A DNA stretch of 64,000 bases from a cyanobacterium endosymbiont of Epithemia clementina EcSB (lineage in GTDB: Bacteria; Cyanobacteriota; Cyanobacteriia; Cyanobacteriales; Microcystaceae): NCBI RefSeq assembly GCF_029919255.1, contig NZ_CP123991.1:2705833-2769832 (forward strand), written 5' to 3'. A program made the translations under genes and the position numbers. Each line of letters opens with the position of its first letter. Within the stretch, counting starts at the first letter, position 1. Under the pieces are notes generated by a model. It was not told where the DNA came from, made no database searches, and saw only the letters and a program-made list of their open reading frames with translations. Positions 19,166-27,739 of the stretch are shown here, one piece after another.

Positions 19166-21163
19166 TTAGAAGGAAAAAGTACCTCGAAGGGTTCCAACGA
19201 CCTCACCGTCAGATCCTTGCATATTCACAAATTGCTCAGGCTTGGAGATCCAAATCACACCAGGAGTTAGAGAAATGTTGTCTGTAACCTGATAGCGATA
19301 GAATACTTCAACTGTTATAGGGTTTTGCAAAGGTAATTCGTAATACCCAGCAGTGGTGGGACGATCACTATCACCCTGATAAGGTTGAACCCCAGCAAAT
19401 ACACCTAATAAGTTACCCTCTTTGAACAAATCAGGAAAGGCGAAGCCACCGCCACCGGTCCAAAGTTCACCACTCATACCACGACCAAGATAGCGAACGT
19501 TGTGGAATGAACCAAACGCACTGAAGTTAACCCACTCGTAAGGCCGCCAGGTCCCAGCAACACCGTAACTGTTGGTGACTTTACCACCCCAGTCAAAAGG
19601 ATTAACTTCCAACCCATCTAGAGAGTTACGTCCACTTCCATTAAAGGAGCTAGTGCTAGTTCCTGGATCTCCTACGCTTCCACCAGCAAAAGCATTATTC
19701 AGAGTAGAACGTGAACCGTTAGCAATGGAAGTACCAACAATTCCAGGACCCTTGTTAATGCCTTCACCGAAGATAGGGCTGTCGGGTTTGTGGTAAGCGT
19801 GAACATAGGTGAAACCAATGTTTACACTGTCAAAAATATTGGTATTGATCTGAGCTAAAGCACCGTAGTTACCATTGAATAGACCGTTACCACCATCACT
19901 TTCAGCGTAGGGTTTGCCGGTCACAGGGTTAGTACTTTTGCCACTGTTACATTTACTGCCACCATCACCATTCACACAAGGACTGTTGGGGGTTCCTGCT
20001 AAATAACCGAAGCTGATAGATGTGGGACCGAGAACGTTATCTAACCAGTCAAGCTGAACACTCGCACCAGCACCAGCACCACCCCCAATTCGGTAAATGG
20101 GGTTACGTTGAGAAAAGGTACTTAAAGAACCTTTACCACCGTCGAAATCCTCGAAGAAGGGGTTCAAAGTAGGGACGAAGTCATACCACTTACCACCCCA
20201 AGCAGATACGTAGGTATCAACCTTGAAGTTATTGAAGATTTCGATTGGAGCGTAGTAACCAACCCAGTCAATGACAACGTCATTGTCTTCTTCATTCCGC
20301 CGTGGCCCAATGTTAAAGGTTTGGGTGGCAGTAGGATTGATGACGGTATTCTCCTCAAGAGAAATCCCGATAGGTTGACCTGTATCGGGGTTAATCACCC
20401 GTAGATCAGGCTGGTTCATAGTAAAACGATTACTTCCAGTTCCCGTACTAGCAGATAAACGAGTTACTAAAAGGTCTTCTCCACTGAAACTACTGTTGAA
20501 GCTTAAGCGAACTCTATCTTGTAGAACAGCTTGGTTATCCTCGGATGAACGGCTACCACCTGCTCCAGTAACAGCGAAAATGACCTCCCCAACCAATTTT
20601 GTGGTAGTGGAAAATTGATGATCTTCTAAGAAAGCTACCCGTCCCTCTAAGTTATCGACCCGTGCGCCTAAAGCAGCAAGTTCTGCTTCAAATTCCTGCA
20701 TTAACCGCTTGAGTTTATCGATATCTTCCCGCAGAACCGCGACGTTTTCTTGAATTAAACGCTCCATGGTGTTTAGACAAGCGTTCAACCCCGCAGCAAA
20801 TTCCCAACGAGAGGTAGCACGGTTACCTCTGAAAGTACGGTCAGGATAACCAACAATACAACCATAACGTTCAACTAAACTACGAAGAGCTTCATAAGCC
20901 CAGTCAGTAGGAGACACATCACGCAGTTCGCTAACACTAGTTACTTGTTGGTTAGTTTCTACTCCATCCTCGCCGCTATAAGTTTCTAATTGTTCGATCA
21001 ACTGAGATTGCTTAAGTTGAGCAATCTCAGAACCTATAGTCTCGTTCTGAGAAACTCCAGCCTGTAACTTGGTTTCGGCTGCCGTTGCAGCGGGTGAGAC
21101 GGCTAAAGCCATTCCCAACAGGGCTGGACTAACTAACAATGATTTCCAAAATGGTCTAAGCAT
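19166..21163 (-). CDS. SLH-domain OprB-type porin
   Basis: This is a major outer-membrane porin of the cyanobacterial Som/iron-uptake-porin type. The 665-residue product has an N-terminal signal peptide (cleavage likely near AVSPAATAAE). An SLH domain follows (DVSPTDWAYEALRSLVERYG, ~83-150), which binds peptidoglycan-linked polymer. Next come a coiled coil (~140-185) and a C-terminal OprB beta-barrel ending in aromatic F (GTFSF). Length is normal. It has its own promoter upstream and a strong terminator. Solutes passing through such porins include sugars and inorganic ions; a role in exchange with a host is my inference. The gene is intact and well maintained. Confidence 0.9.
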   Translation of the reverse strand: MLRPFWKSLLVSPALLGMALAVSPAATAAETKLQAGVSQNETIGSEIAQLKQSQLIEQLETYSGEDGVETNQQVTSVSELRDVSPTDWAYEALRSLVERYGCIVGYPDRTFRGNRATSRWEFAAGLNACLNTMERLIQENVAVLREDIDKLKRLMQEFEAELAALGARVDNLEGRVAFLEDHQFSTTTKLVGEVIFAVTGAGGSRSSEDNQAVLQDRVRLSFNSSFSGEDLLVTRLSASTGTGSNRFTMNQPDLRVINPDTGQPIGISLEENTVINPTATQTFNIGPRRNEEDNDVVIDWVGYYAPIEIFNNFKVDTYVSAWGGKWYDFVPTLNPFFEDFDGGKGSLSTFSQRNPIYRIGGGAGAGASVQLDWLDNVLGPTSISFGYLAGTPNSPCVNGDGGSKCNSGKSTNPVTGKPYAESDGGNGLFNGNYGALAQINTNIFDSVNIGFTYVHAYHKPDSPIFGEGINKGPGIVGTSIANGSRSTLNNAFAGGSVGDPGTSTSSFNGSGRNSLDGLEVNPFDWGGKVTNSYGVAGTWRPYEWVNFSAFGSFHNVRYLGRGMSGELWTGGGGFAFPDLFKEGNLLGVFAGVQPYQGDSDRPTTAGYYELPLQNPITVEVFYRYQVTDNISLTPGVIWISKPEQFVNMQGSDGEVVGTLRGTFSF

Positions 21164-21228
21164 TTTCAGCTTTTCCTCACACCTTATAGATTGACTACAA
21201 AAAGTTTCATAGTCTTACTTCTCATCTC

Positions 21229-21255
21229 ATTATACACAGCTTTTTTGGATAACAA
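21229..21255 (-). promoter_or_regulatory. probable porin promoter
   Basis: On the minus strand a perfect TATAAT (21234-21229) lies ~65 bp before the start codon, with TTGTTA (21255-21250) 15 bp upstream as a possible -35. A downstream ribosome-binding site (aggaaa) precedes the ATG. This makes the porin transcript independent of the structured locus upstream. Confidence 0.55.
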
Positions 21256-21337
21256 TGTAAATAAGTTTATCTTTTGTTTTAATTTGTATATGATTATTTT
21301 TTTTGATATTAAAAACTTTTTTAGTAAAGAAAGTTAA

Positions 21338-21389
21338 AACCCCAGCCAGTTCTGCTCACTTGTGTGAAAGAGTAAAACTAGCTGGGGTT
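21338..21389 (-). terminator. strong terminator of the structured small transcript
   Basis: AACCCCAGC (21338-21346) pairs with GCTGGGGTT (21381-21389), and the stem extends inward through AGTT/AACT and TGCTC/GAGTA. On the minus strand it is followed by ttttaactttcttt. It ends transcription from the element at 21408-21560 and lies upstream of the porin promoter. Confidence 0.75.
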
Positions 21390-21407
21390 ATTGGGGTTAT
21401 TTTAGAG

Positions 21408-21560
21408 GGGGTCTTCTGATCGAAACCTAACTGCCGGAAGGAAAACTAGCAACAGTACTAGAACTGACTACTAGAGAGCAGCTCCGGCGCACAGCTGGCT
21501 TACTTCGATCAGGAGACCCATACTTTCACTAATGTCTGTCATGGGCATCACCTCCCTTAT
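21408..21560 (-). ncRNA. candidate structured RNA / small-peptide transcript
   Basis: On the minus strand a 15-bp helix with one mismatch closes ~112 nt: GGGTCTCCTGATCGA (21519-21505) with TCGATCAGAAGACCC (21423-21409). Inside, GCCGGA (21488-21483 region) pairs with TCCGGC (21438-21433). A second helix, CCCAT/ATGGG, would compete for the closing strand. The segment is clearly more GC-rich than its surroundings and ends at the strong terminator. It also overlaps a short frame with an excellent ribosome-binding site (listed separately). I do not recognise an RNA family; SRP RNA, tmRNA, RNase P RNA and cobalamin riboswitch were considered and not supported. Confidence 0.55.
21471..21542 (-). CDS. 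possible 23-residue peptide within the structured transcript
   Basis: A short frame begins MTDISESMG at 21542 and ends LCAGAAL followed by two consecutive TAG stops. It is preceded by ggaggtgat, a near-perfect complement of the 16S rRNA 3' end, eight bases from the ATG. Such a strong site in AT-rich DNA is striking. The peptide could be a leader peptide whose translation switches the RNA helices, or a small expressed protein. The codons overlap the closing helix of the RNA structure, so the coding signal may be fortuitous. No family was recognised. Confidence 0.4.
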   Translation of the reverse strand: MTDISESMGLLIEVSQLCAGAAL

Positions 21561-21598
21561 TGCCTAAATGGTTTATCTCAAAATATATGTAACTGCAT

Positions 21599-23035
21599 TT
21601 AGTTTAGCTTACTTGACCTCAAAAAATCAAGACAGTGACCTAAAAATTTTCTAAGAAACTCAGAATGTCCACCAAAATGAAGATGAATATAGGAAGCATG
21701 AAGTTGATGTATTTTCCATCCTTCTTTCTCTCTAAGTGAATTAGATTGCCAGTCTTGTACAGAAAATAGGGGATTTTTAGATATAAAAGTTAAGTGTGAA
21801 CGGTGAAATTCGTGTCCCCAAATTGTTTGTCCGATGGTCAACAAAGGACCATCTTGGAGAGCAGTGGCTTGACGATAACCTAAGTTCAGATTTTTTCTCA
21901 TTATAGCTGTGGTTGGTAGTATTCCCACCATTGGCCATTTTTGAGCTTGAAAATCAATGATTTGCTGACAAAGATACATTAACCCCCCACATTCGGCATA
22001 AGTAGGAATTTGACTGACAATCGCAGCTTTTACCGCTTCTCGTACCCGATAATTCCTTGAAAGATCTTGAGCAAACATTTCAGGAAACCCTCCCCCGAAA
22101 TAGAGACCATGAATATCTTTAGGTAAGTTTTCATCCTCTAAAGGGCTCCAGGGAATAAGCTTTGCGCCCAAGGTTTGTAAGATATCTAGATTGTCTTGAT
22201 AGTAAAAACTGAAAGCGTTATCGCTAGCTATGGCAATCTTTATGGGAGAGGAATGAATAAGAGGATGAACGGGTGAGGGGGTAAGAGAATCAAGAGGTGA
22301 GGGGGTGAGTAATGGGAAGAGATACTGCCAATTAAAAGCGGTTTGAGCCAGGTTGGCAAGTTGTCGAAATAAAGACTCTAAGTGAGTCATTTCGGTGGTC
22401 GGGATTAAACCGAGGTGTCGAGTAGGAATTGTTAGAGAATCTTTACGGTGTAAGGTTCCTAGAATAGGGATATTAAGGGTATCTAGAGACTGTTGGAGTA
22501 GGTGAAGGTGGCGATTGCTACCGACCCTATTTAAAATAACTCCTACTAAATTAATATGAGGATCAAGAGAACTATAACCGTGGGTGATCGCCGCTACTGA
22601 CCCCGACAAATGAGAACAATCAATCACAAGAACCACAGGAATGTTTAAAAGTCGAGCAATATGGGCCGTACTTCCATAATCTAGTGAGCTTATTTTCTCA
22701 GACGTTTTTATGGTTGCTCCCTTAAGCCTTGTGCTATCTGCCCTTTTATAGGGAATACCGTCAAATAACCCCATTAGCCCTTCGACTAAAGCATATTCAA
22801 CCCCTTGACAGTGTTTAGTAAAACATAATTGAACATAAGTTTCAGAAGTTAGAATTGGGTCTAAATTACGACAGGGACGGCCAGTAATAGCAGAGTGAAA
22901 CATTGGGTCAATATAATCAGGCCCTACTTTAAACGATTGTACTCGGTGTTTTTGGGATGCTAAAAAAGCAAGTAGTGCTAGGGTAACCGTTGTTTTCCCT
23001 ACGCCACTGCGATCGCCTGCAATCATTAATGCCAC
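21599..23035 (-). CDS. cbiA: cobyrinate a,c-diamide synthase
   Basis: CbiA amidates the a and c side chains of cobyrinate during B12 synthesis, using ATP and glutamine. The 478-residue protein has an N-terminal dethiobiotin-synthetase-like domain with P-loop GDRSGVGKTT (residues ~7-16) and KVGPDYIDP. A C-terminal class-I glutamine amidotransferase domain follows, with the nucleophile in YAECGGLMYL and the catalytic histidine region HQLHASYIHLHFGG. The start is GTG. A proline/serine-rich linker near residues 245-270 (SPLDSLTPSPVHPLIHSS) is made of short repeats and lengthens the inter-domain connection. No other cob gene is nearby. It appears functional. Confidence 0.92.
   Translation of the reverse strand: MALMIAGDRSGVGKTTVTLALLAFLASQKHRVQSFKVGPDYIDPMFHSAITGRPCRNLDPILTSETYVQLCFTKHCQGVEYALVEGLMGLFDGIPYKRADSTRLKGATIKTSEKISSLDYGSTAHIARLLNIPVVLVIDCSHLSGSVAAITHGYSSLDPHINLVGVILNRVGSNRHLHLLQQSLDTLNIPILGTLHRKDSLTIPTRHLGLIPTTEMTHLESLFRQLANLAQTAFNWQYLFPLLTPSPLDSLTPSPVHPLIHSSPIKIAIASDNAFSFYYQDNLDILQTLGAKLIPWSPLEDENLPKDIHGLYFGGGFPEMFAQDLSRNYRVREAVKAAIVSQIPTYAECGGLMYLCQQIIDFQAQKWPMVGILPTTAIMRKNLNLGYRQATALQDGPLLTIGQTIWGHEFHRSHLTFISKNPLFSVQDWQSNSLREKEGWKIHQLHASYIHLHFGGHSEFLRKFLGHCLDFLRSSKLN
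22245..22318 (-). repeat. imperfect tandem repeat in the cbiA linker
   Basis: On the + strand, units of the type gaggtgagggggt and gaggatgaacgggtgaggg recur with gaatcaa/gaatgaa spacers. It encodes the Pro/Ser linker between the two CbiA domains. Repeats of this sort are mobile in related cyanobacteria. Confidence 0.55.
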
Positions 23036-23726
23036 TTGTTCATCTACCTAAAATATTTTGTATCTTCATATTTATCTCTTTTACACAAATGGTTTAACTA
23101 TTTCGATAACAGTGTCGATATTGTGGATATATATCCATTAATCAACTAAAATATCCAATCTATGGAGTAAAAATCATATTTTCTTCATTTAAGTACCACT
23201 TTCAAGAACTTTTTCTAGTAAATCGTACAAGATATTGTTTGGCAATATTGACTGATATTATCTTCTTTCATTCCAAAAATGGAATCTTAAGGATAAGGAA
23301 AACAAAAATATTTTAACTTTCAAAGGATTAGTTTATTAGATAATTTCTAGCCACAGTTCAACTATAATGATGAGTATTTCTAGGCGTAACCGACTTTATT
23401 TGGATCTCACCCCTCATTTGTTCAGAACAAATGTCAATCATTTAGATTGCAAAGATTCTCTTTTAAGACGATAGATTCTCTAGAGTTCTTTGAGGATTTG
23501 AAGGAATTAAAAGTTGAGCGTTGACAAAAGACATTAAATGTGTTTTACCTGAAATAAATGAAGCGAATACTGTCGTATATTATCGAACCAACTCAGAGTT
23601 ACTTAATTAAAGTTGCTTAATTAATGGATAACCAAACTTATTAAAAAATAAGGGGGCTAAATTCTAATTTGAATGCTCTAGAATAAAATTACCATTAACT
23701 TGATTAGCTTCAAGAGATAATCCTCT
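23036..23726. other. gene-free divergent region between cbiA and an unknown gene
   Basis: About 690 bp. It contains a short palindrome (tttgttc-a-gaacaaa, ~23418-23432) of unknown meaning. No coding remnant was recognised. Confidence 0.5.
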
Positions 23727-24413
23727 TTGAAAGTGAATTGCTCAATAGACCCCGTGGAATCCTTGCTACAGTCTGACAACAAAACCATAAACCAAATGGC
23801 AGTATTACTAGACTGTTACGGATTTGATCTGCAAGAACGTTCTCCGGCTGAATATATTGACTACTGGTTAACCTCTTGTTCAAGATACTGGATTCGTTTG
23901 GCAATCATCGAAGCTTTATATCAAGGACGTTACAAAGCCGTTTCTGTTGACCATATTCTCCGTCTATGGAAACGAAGAGGACACCCTACATTTCACTTTC
24001 CTCATGAATTTGAACGGTTGATCTGTCGTAATGTTTTTGTTAATCAAGAAAATATTGACAAAATTGAGTCCCAATCTTCAACCACAAAGTTTCAAGAAAC
24101 TAAGAAAGTTGATCAACCGGATAAAAAAGATATTCAGCCTCAACCATTAAATAACCTAAATTCTTTAGCAATGCGCAGGTTAACTCAATTTTCTCAAGAT
24201 ATACCCCTAAAATCGGAATTATCTTCTCCAACTATTAATTTCAATAATGGGAATTTGGACAATGAACTGCCAGTTGATGAATTTGTTTCATTAAATACAA
24301 AGTCCAAAAAAGTAAAGTCCAAGCGTTCGATTCACCAATTCATTCCCCATTCGGACTCTTCCCAGTTGTATATTAAGCTAAGAGCCGCTGTTTATCAAAA
24401 ATTAGCCCAGTAA
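23727..24413 (+). CDS. conserved-looking cyanobacterial protein of unknown function
   Basis: A 228-residue soluble protein. Residues ~24-95 look like a compact helical domain (DCYGFDLQERSPAEYIDYWL, then RYWIRLAIIEALYQGRYKAV, then DHILRLWKRRGHPTFHF). The rest is low-complexity, rich in S, N and K, with a basic C-terminal patch (KSKKVKSKRSIHQF) and a short end QLYIKLRAAVYQKLAQ. The first domain could bind nucleic acid or protein, but I cannot name a family. The longest frame starts with TTG at 23727; ATG at 23796 is an alternative that keeps the domain. It has no operon partner. Confidence 0.7.
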   Translation: MKVNCSIDPVESLLQSDNKTINQMAVLLDCYGFDLQERSPAEYIDYWLTSCSRYWIRLAIIEALYQGRYKAVSVDHILRLWKRRGHPTFHFPHEFERLICRNVFVNQENIDKIESQSSTTKFQETKKVDQPDKKDIQPQPLNNLNSLAMRRLTQFSQDIPLKSELSSPTINFNNGNLDNELPVDEFVSLNTKSKKVKSKRSIHQFIPHSDSSQLYIKLRAAVYQKLAQ

Positions 24414-24528
24414 ACCTAGGGATAATCATAATTTCTTGTAGTTAATCCCCTTTAAGACTTAAAAAATTTATCTAGGCGGGCTTTATTTATCTGGCTTAAC
24501 TATCAATGTAAGAAATTGAATCTATTTT

Positions 24529-25335
24529 CTATCTAAATTTATCTAGCTCCAACATCCAAGGGCTAGAGGGTTTTGTTCGAACAGAAGTAGGATTATCCCG
24601 TAATTGAAAACCTGTTCCCCCATCACTTGGATCGAGAAAAGGTCGTAAGTCAATGGCATTATTTGAGGGAGATGGATTATTCTGTCGGGGTAAATTCCCA
24701 TGAAAAATTCGACCCAATTGATTGATGATCAACCCACTAGTATTACCGTCAGTAAAAGCATTAACGCCTTGGGTATATTGTCCTTCTTCTGCTGCTATTA
24801 AGGTTTGGAAAATTTCATTGCGGGTAATCTCAGGATTTTTACCCGGAGGAATGGTTAAAATAATCCGACACGAACGATTTTGTTGAGTGGTAACACAGAT
24901 AGTGTCGTAATTGTTTTCCCTTCCTGTTTTTAATTCTAATAATCCATCAGGTCGATACATTTCCAGACGACGACTAATTTCATTACAACGTCGTTGTGCT
25001 GTCCAACCACTTCCTAACTCACTGGGAATTGCCCAAGGGTAAAGCCGACGATCTTGATTTTGAGGATAGTACATGACAGTATATCTACCTCTTTCTAACT
25101 GACAGATAAACCGTTCATTTCCTAAACTAGTATCAAAAGGTGTAGGAGGGGGAGAATTTGGTGGATCAGTTTCAATAACAACGTCTTCAATAACGACGTC
25201 AGCGGAGTTTGTAGGGGTATTATAATTATTAGATTGAGCTATCACTCTTGATTGTATAAGAACAGAAACAATAATTAAAGAAAAACCTATTTTTTTGATT
25301 GGAGAATTTCTATTTGCCTTGACTGAATTTATCAT
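24529..25335 (-). CDS. secreted COP23-domain protein
   Basis: The 268-residue protein has an N-terminal signal peptide (basic start, hydrophobic stretch, cut near VIAQS). A COP23 domain follows: FICQLERGRYTVMYYP, PWAIPSELGSGWTAQRRCNE, SRRLEMYRPDGLLEL, TICVTTQQNRSC and a C-terminal NEIFQTLIAAEEG. COP23 proteins were described as circadian-oscillating membrane-associated proteins in Cyanothece; their function is unknown. Two conserved cysteine pairs (FICQ...RRC, TIC...SC) suggest disulfides outside the cytoplasm. A proline-rich segment lies before the domain. It is not in an operon. Confidence 0.8.
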   Translation of the reverse strand: MINSVKANRNSPIKKIGFSLIIVSVLIQSRVIAQSNNYNTPTNSADVVIEDVVIETDPPNSPPPTPFDTSLGNERFICQLERGRYTVMYYPQNQDRRLYPWAIPSELGSGWTAQRRCNEISRRLEMYRPDGLLELKTGRENNYDTICVTTQQNRSCRIILTIPPGKNPEITRNEIFQTLIAAEEGQYTQGVNAFTDGNTSGLIINQLGRIFHGNLPRQNNPSPSNNAIDLRPFLDPSDGGTGFQLRDNPTSVRTKPSSPWMLELDKFR

Positions 25336-25499
25336 AATTAAAATTTACCTAAAAGTCAGCATAAAGTGGAAAGTTTCCTATTACAAGTAACCTCTTACAC
25401 TAAGATTAACCTTATTTAAATGTTTTTTAGTATATGAATGTGACAGTTTAATTACCGCAACAATTACTTATTATTGATGATTTATTTGGTAAATTTTTA

Positions 25500-25830
25500 T
25501 AACTAATTTAATTTATGATTAATCTAATTTTTTTTCAAACACTAAGCTACCATATTCAGTCGGTAAACATAAAGTTTGAGAGTTCGAAAGAGTATAAATC
25601 GCTTGTACTGAACTTTTGTGCTCAATTAAAATTGATCCTTTTAGACAGTTTTTACGAAGTTCCTGTTTAACTACTTTTCCAAATCAAGTAACTTACAAAA
25701 CTGAGAATAGTTTCGTCAGCTAATTTTATTGGTTTGGCGCGATTTTTCCCTAAAAATGAGACTGTTATAATCCTCCCTAGGATGCGGTTAGCATTATCCG
25801 TTTTAAGATTATAATGACGTCATTTGGACT
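25500..25830 (-). pseudogene. unidentified minus-strand coding remnant
   Basis: One minus-strand frame reads KQELRKNCLKGSILIEHKSS followed by VQAIYTLSNSQTLCLPTEYG and SLVFEKKLD, 48 codons ending at a stop near 25520. Upstream frames add RILGRIITVSFLGKNRAKP and KLADETILSFVSYLIW with breaks between. The amino-acid pattern is protein-like rather than random AT-rich translation. There is no start codon or ribosome-binding site before it. I could not identify the family. It is probably the 3' part of a decayed gene. Confidence 0.4.
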
Positions 25831-27600
25831 TTCAAATACCGGAAGATTTTCGAAAAAATTTGTAAGTTAAAGTTTCTGACAATAACTAAAAAATTTGTGT
25901 AATTATCATGGATTAGTAACTATTTTAAAATATGAGGGTTTCTCTATAGAAGCAATTAGATGTGAAGTTAAAGCTGATTGATCCTTGCATTCTCAATGCA
26001 CTATTGAATGACTTTTACTCAACGAACTTTTATTAATTAATTTAGAGATTTAGGGATATGTTTAAAAACAACATATAATTTATGTTAAAATTCATCCCTT
26101 TTAGTTAAAAGAAATAAGAAAAAATGATCTAAAAAGATGAAGAACTAAATTGTAAGTTGTTAAAATATTTGAGGTTTTTATTTTTTTCAAAACAATCTGT
26201 AATAATGTTGGATAATTATGAATATAATTCACAATCAATACTCTTTCTTATAAAAGATATTATGAAGATTATTTAAAATAATAACTATCAGGTTTATCAA
26301 AAATGTATAGTCTTTCAAGGTAAAATTTATACTATCTTAAATAAAGAAAGTTAGGTTTCAGTTTTTTTGATTTATTGTTTACCTATAATATAAAAAGATA
26401 TGAGTAAGATAATTTACAAGTCTAAACTCGTAAATGATTAAAAGTAATTATTTAGATTTTTTGTTTTTAAATCGTTTCAGTTTATTTAACTATCCTGTCT
26501 TAAATAGAAGTTAAAAATTGAAGTAATTCTTAGTTAAAAAAGCCTAAGCTGATCTAGAAAGAATTATTTATAAAAATAGTTTAATTTATAAAATTTAAGA
26601 TTATTAAAAATAATAAATAACAGAAGAACATCATTTTAATAATTAACTTATTAGTGATACTACTCTAAATTTTAATAAAAACTTAAATCGTATTTTTTAT
26701 TAGAAAGATTAATGCTAAATATTGTTACCTCGATTTGAAAGTCGATTATAACACTCAAAGTTTTATTATTTTCCTTGTTGTTTTCAATATTTTTTTTGTT
26801 TTAGATAATACATTGTGACTTTTTATTAAAGTGATAAGTTACTAAAATATAAAAATATCTATTTTTTTATAAACTTTTAAAAACTATTTTTGTATTTATC
26901 TTATCATTAAGTTTGATAAGATTGCCAATCCATGAATCTAGCTCTACTATTAAAAATAGCGATTTTTATGTAAATACTTTTTGATAGACAGTTTAATCAT
27001 AATCTTATTTAACTAAGCTATTAAACCCTGATTATTTCTATTGCAAAATACGAAGCATTAACTCGAAATAATAGACAATATAACTAGAAATAAGCAGTTG
27101 ATTAAACTTGAATAATCTTATAATTCTGTAAAAATCTCAATGACTATGAACTATACGCAGTTACCTTAACTATTATTAACTTAATAGATAAACAGCTGAT
27201 ATATAATCATTGATTATTTTTGTCACTTTTAACAAATTCTAAACCGATATAATAAATCCAAAGGCAGGAATTAAATATATAGTTAGTTGCAATTTTTGTG
27301 GCTTTTTCCGAAAAATATCACTATTGATAGGAAACCATAAATATTTCAAAAAATTAAATTAATTTCTAATGTATTAACAAATTTTGTAAAAAACGTAAAT
27401 TTCATCCAACAACCCATTGCAAACTATCTCTCCTTTGAGGAGAGAAAAGTTGGTGGATTGGATAAAGTAAGACATTTATTACAGTTTCAGAAATTAACCA
27501 TAACACAACAATGTACTTCTACAGTATAGACTACAGCTCTTCTAGACTGAGAATAATAAATAAGTAGCAGATAATTTATTATTTTTTTATTTATTGACCA
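25831..27600. other. 1.8-kb empty AT-rich region
   Basis: Part of one of the longest gene-free stretches (25.3-27.7 kb). Base composition is extremely AT-rich with stops in all frames. A small structured-looking patch lies at 27400-27465 (ctctcctttgaggagag with flanking ccaac/gttgg). No gene or named remnant was recognised. Confidence 0.5.
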
Positions 27601-27614
27601 TATTTTATAATTAC

Positions 27615-27647
27615 AAAAACTTATTTAATCACAAAAAATAAGTTTTT
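27615..27647 (-). terminator. probable argS terminator
   Basis: Arms AAAAACTTATTT (27615-27626) and AAATAAGTTTTT (27636-27647) form a perfect 12-bp stem about 95 bp past the argS stop. On the minus strand the stem ends in a T run. It is AT-rich, so the stem is weak for an intrinsic terminator. Confidence 0.45.
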
Positions 27648-27739
27648 ATAATTCTTGGTAACCTTGGAACGCAAGACTTTAAACTTTTCTATTTTATTAG
27701 GCTGTTGTTACAGCTAGTCTAGAAAGACTGAAAGTTTCG

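Noticed and set aside
21507-21516. TCAGGAGACC on the + strand resembling a cobalamin-riboswitch B12 box, next to cbiA
   Set aside because: The remaining riboswitch core (such as GCCACTG) was not found, and no + strand gene lies downstream; the cbiA gene is on the minus strand and upstream of this place. The minus-strand helices and terminator explain the region better.
21408-21520. SRP RNA (ffs) reading of the + strand because of a CCGGAAGGAA stretch
   Set aside because: The GGAA loop is not centred in the hairpin, the flanking asymmetric-loop sequences do not match, and no + strand terminator follows.
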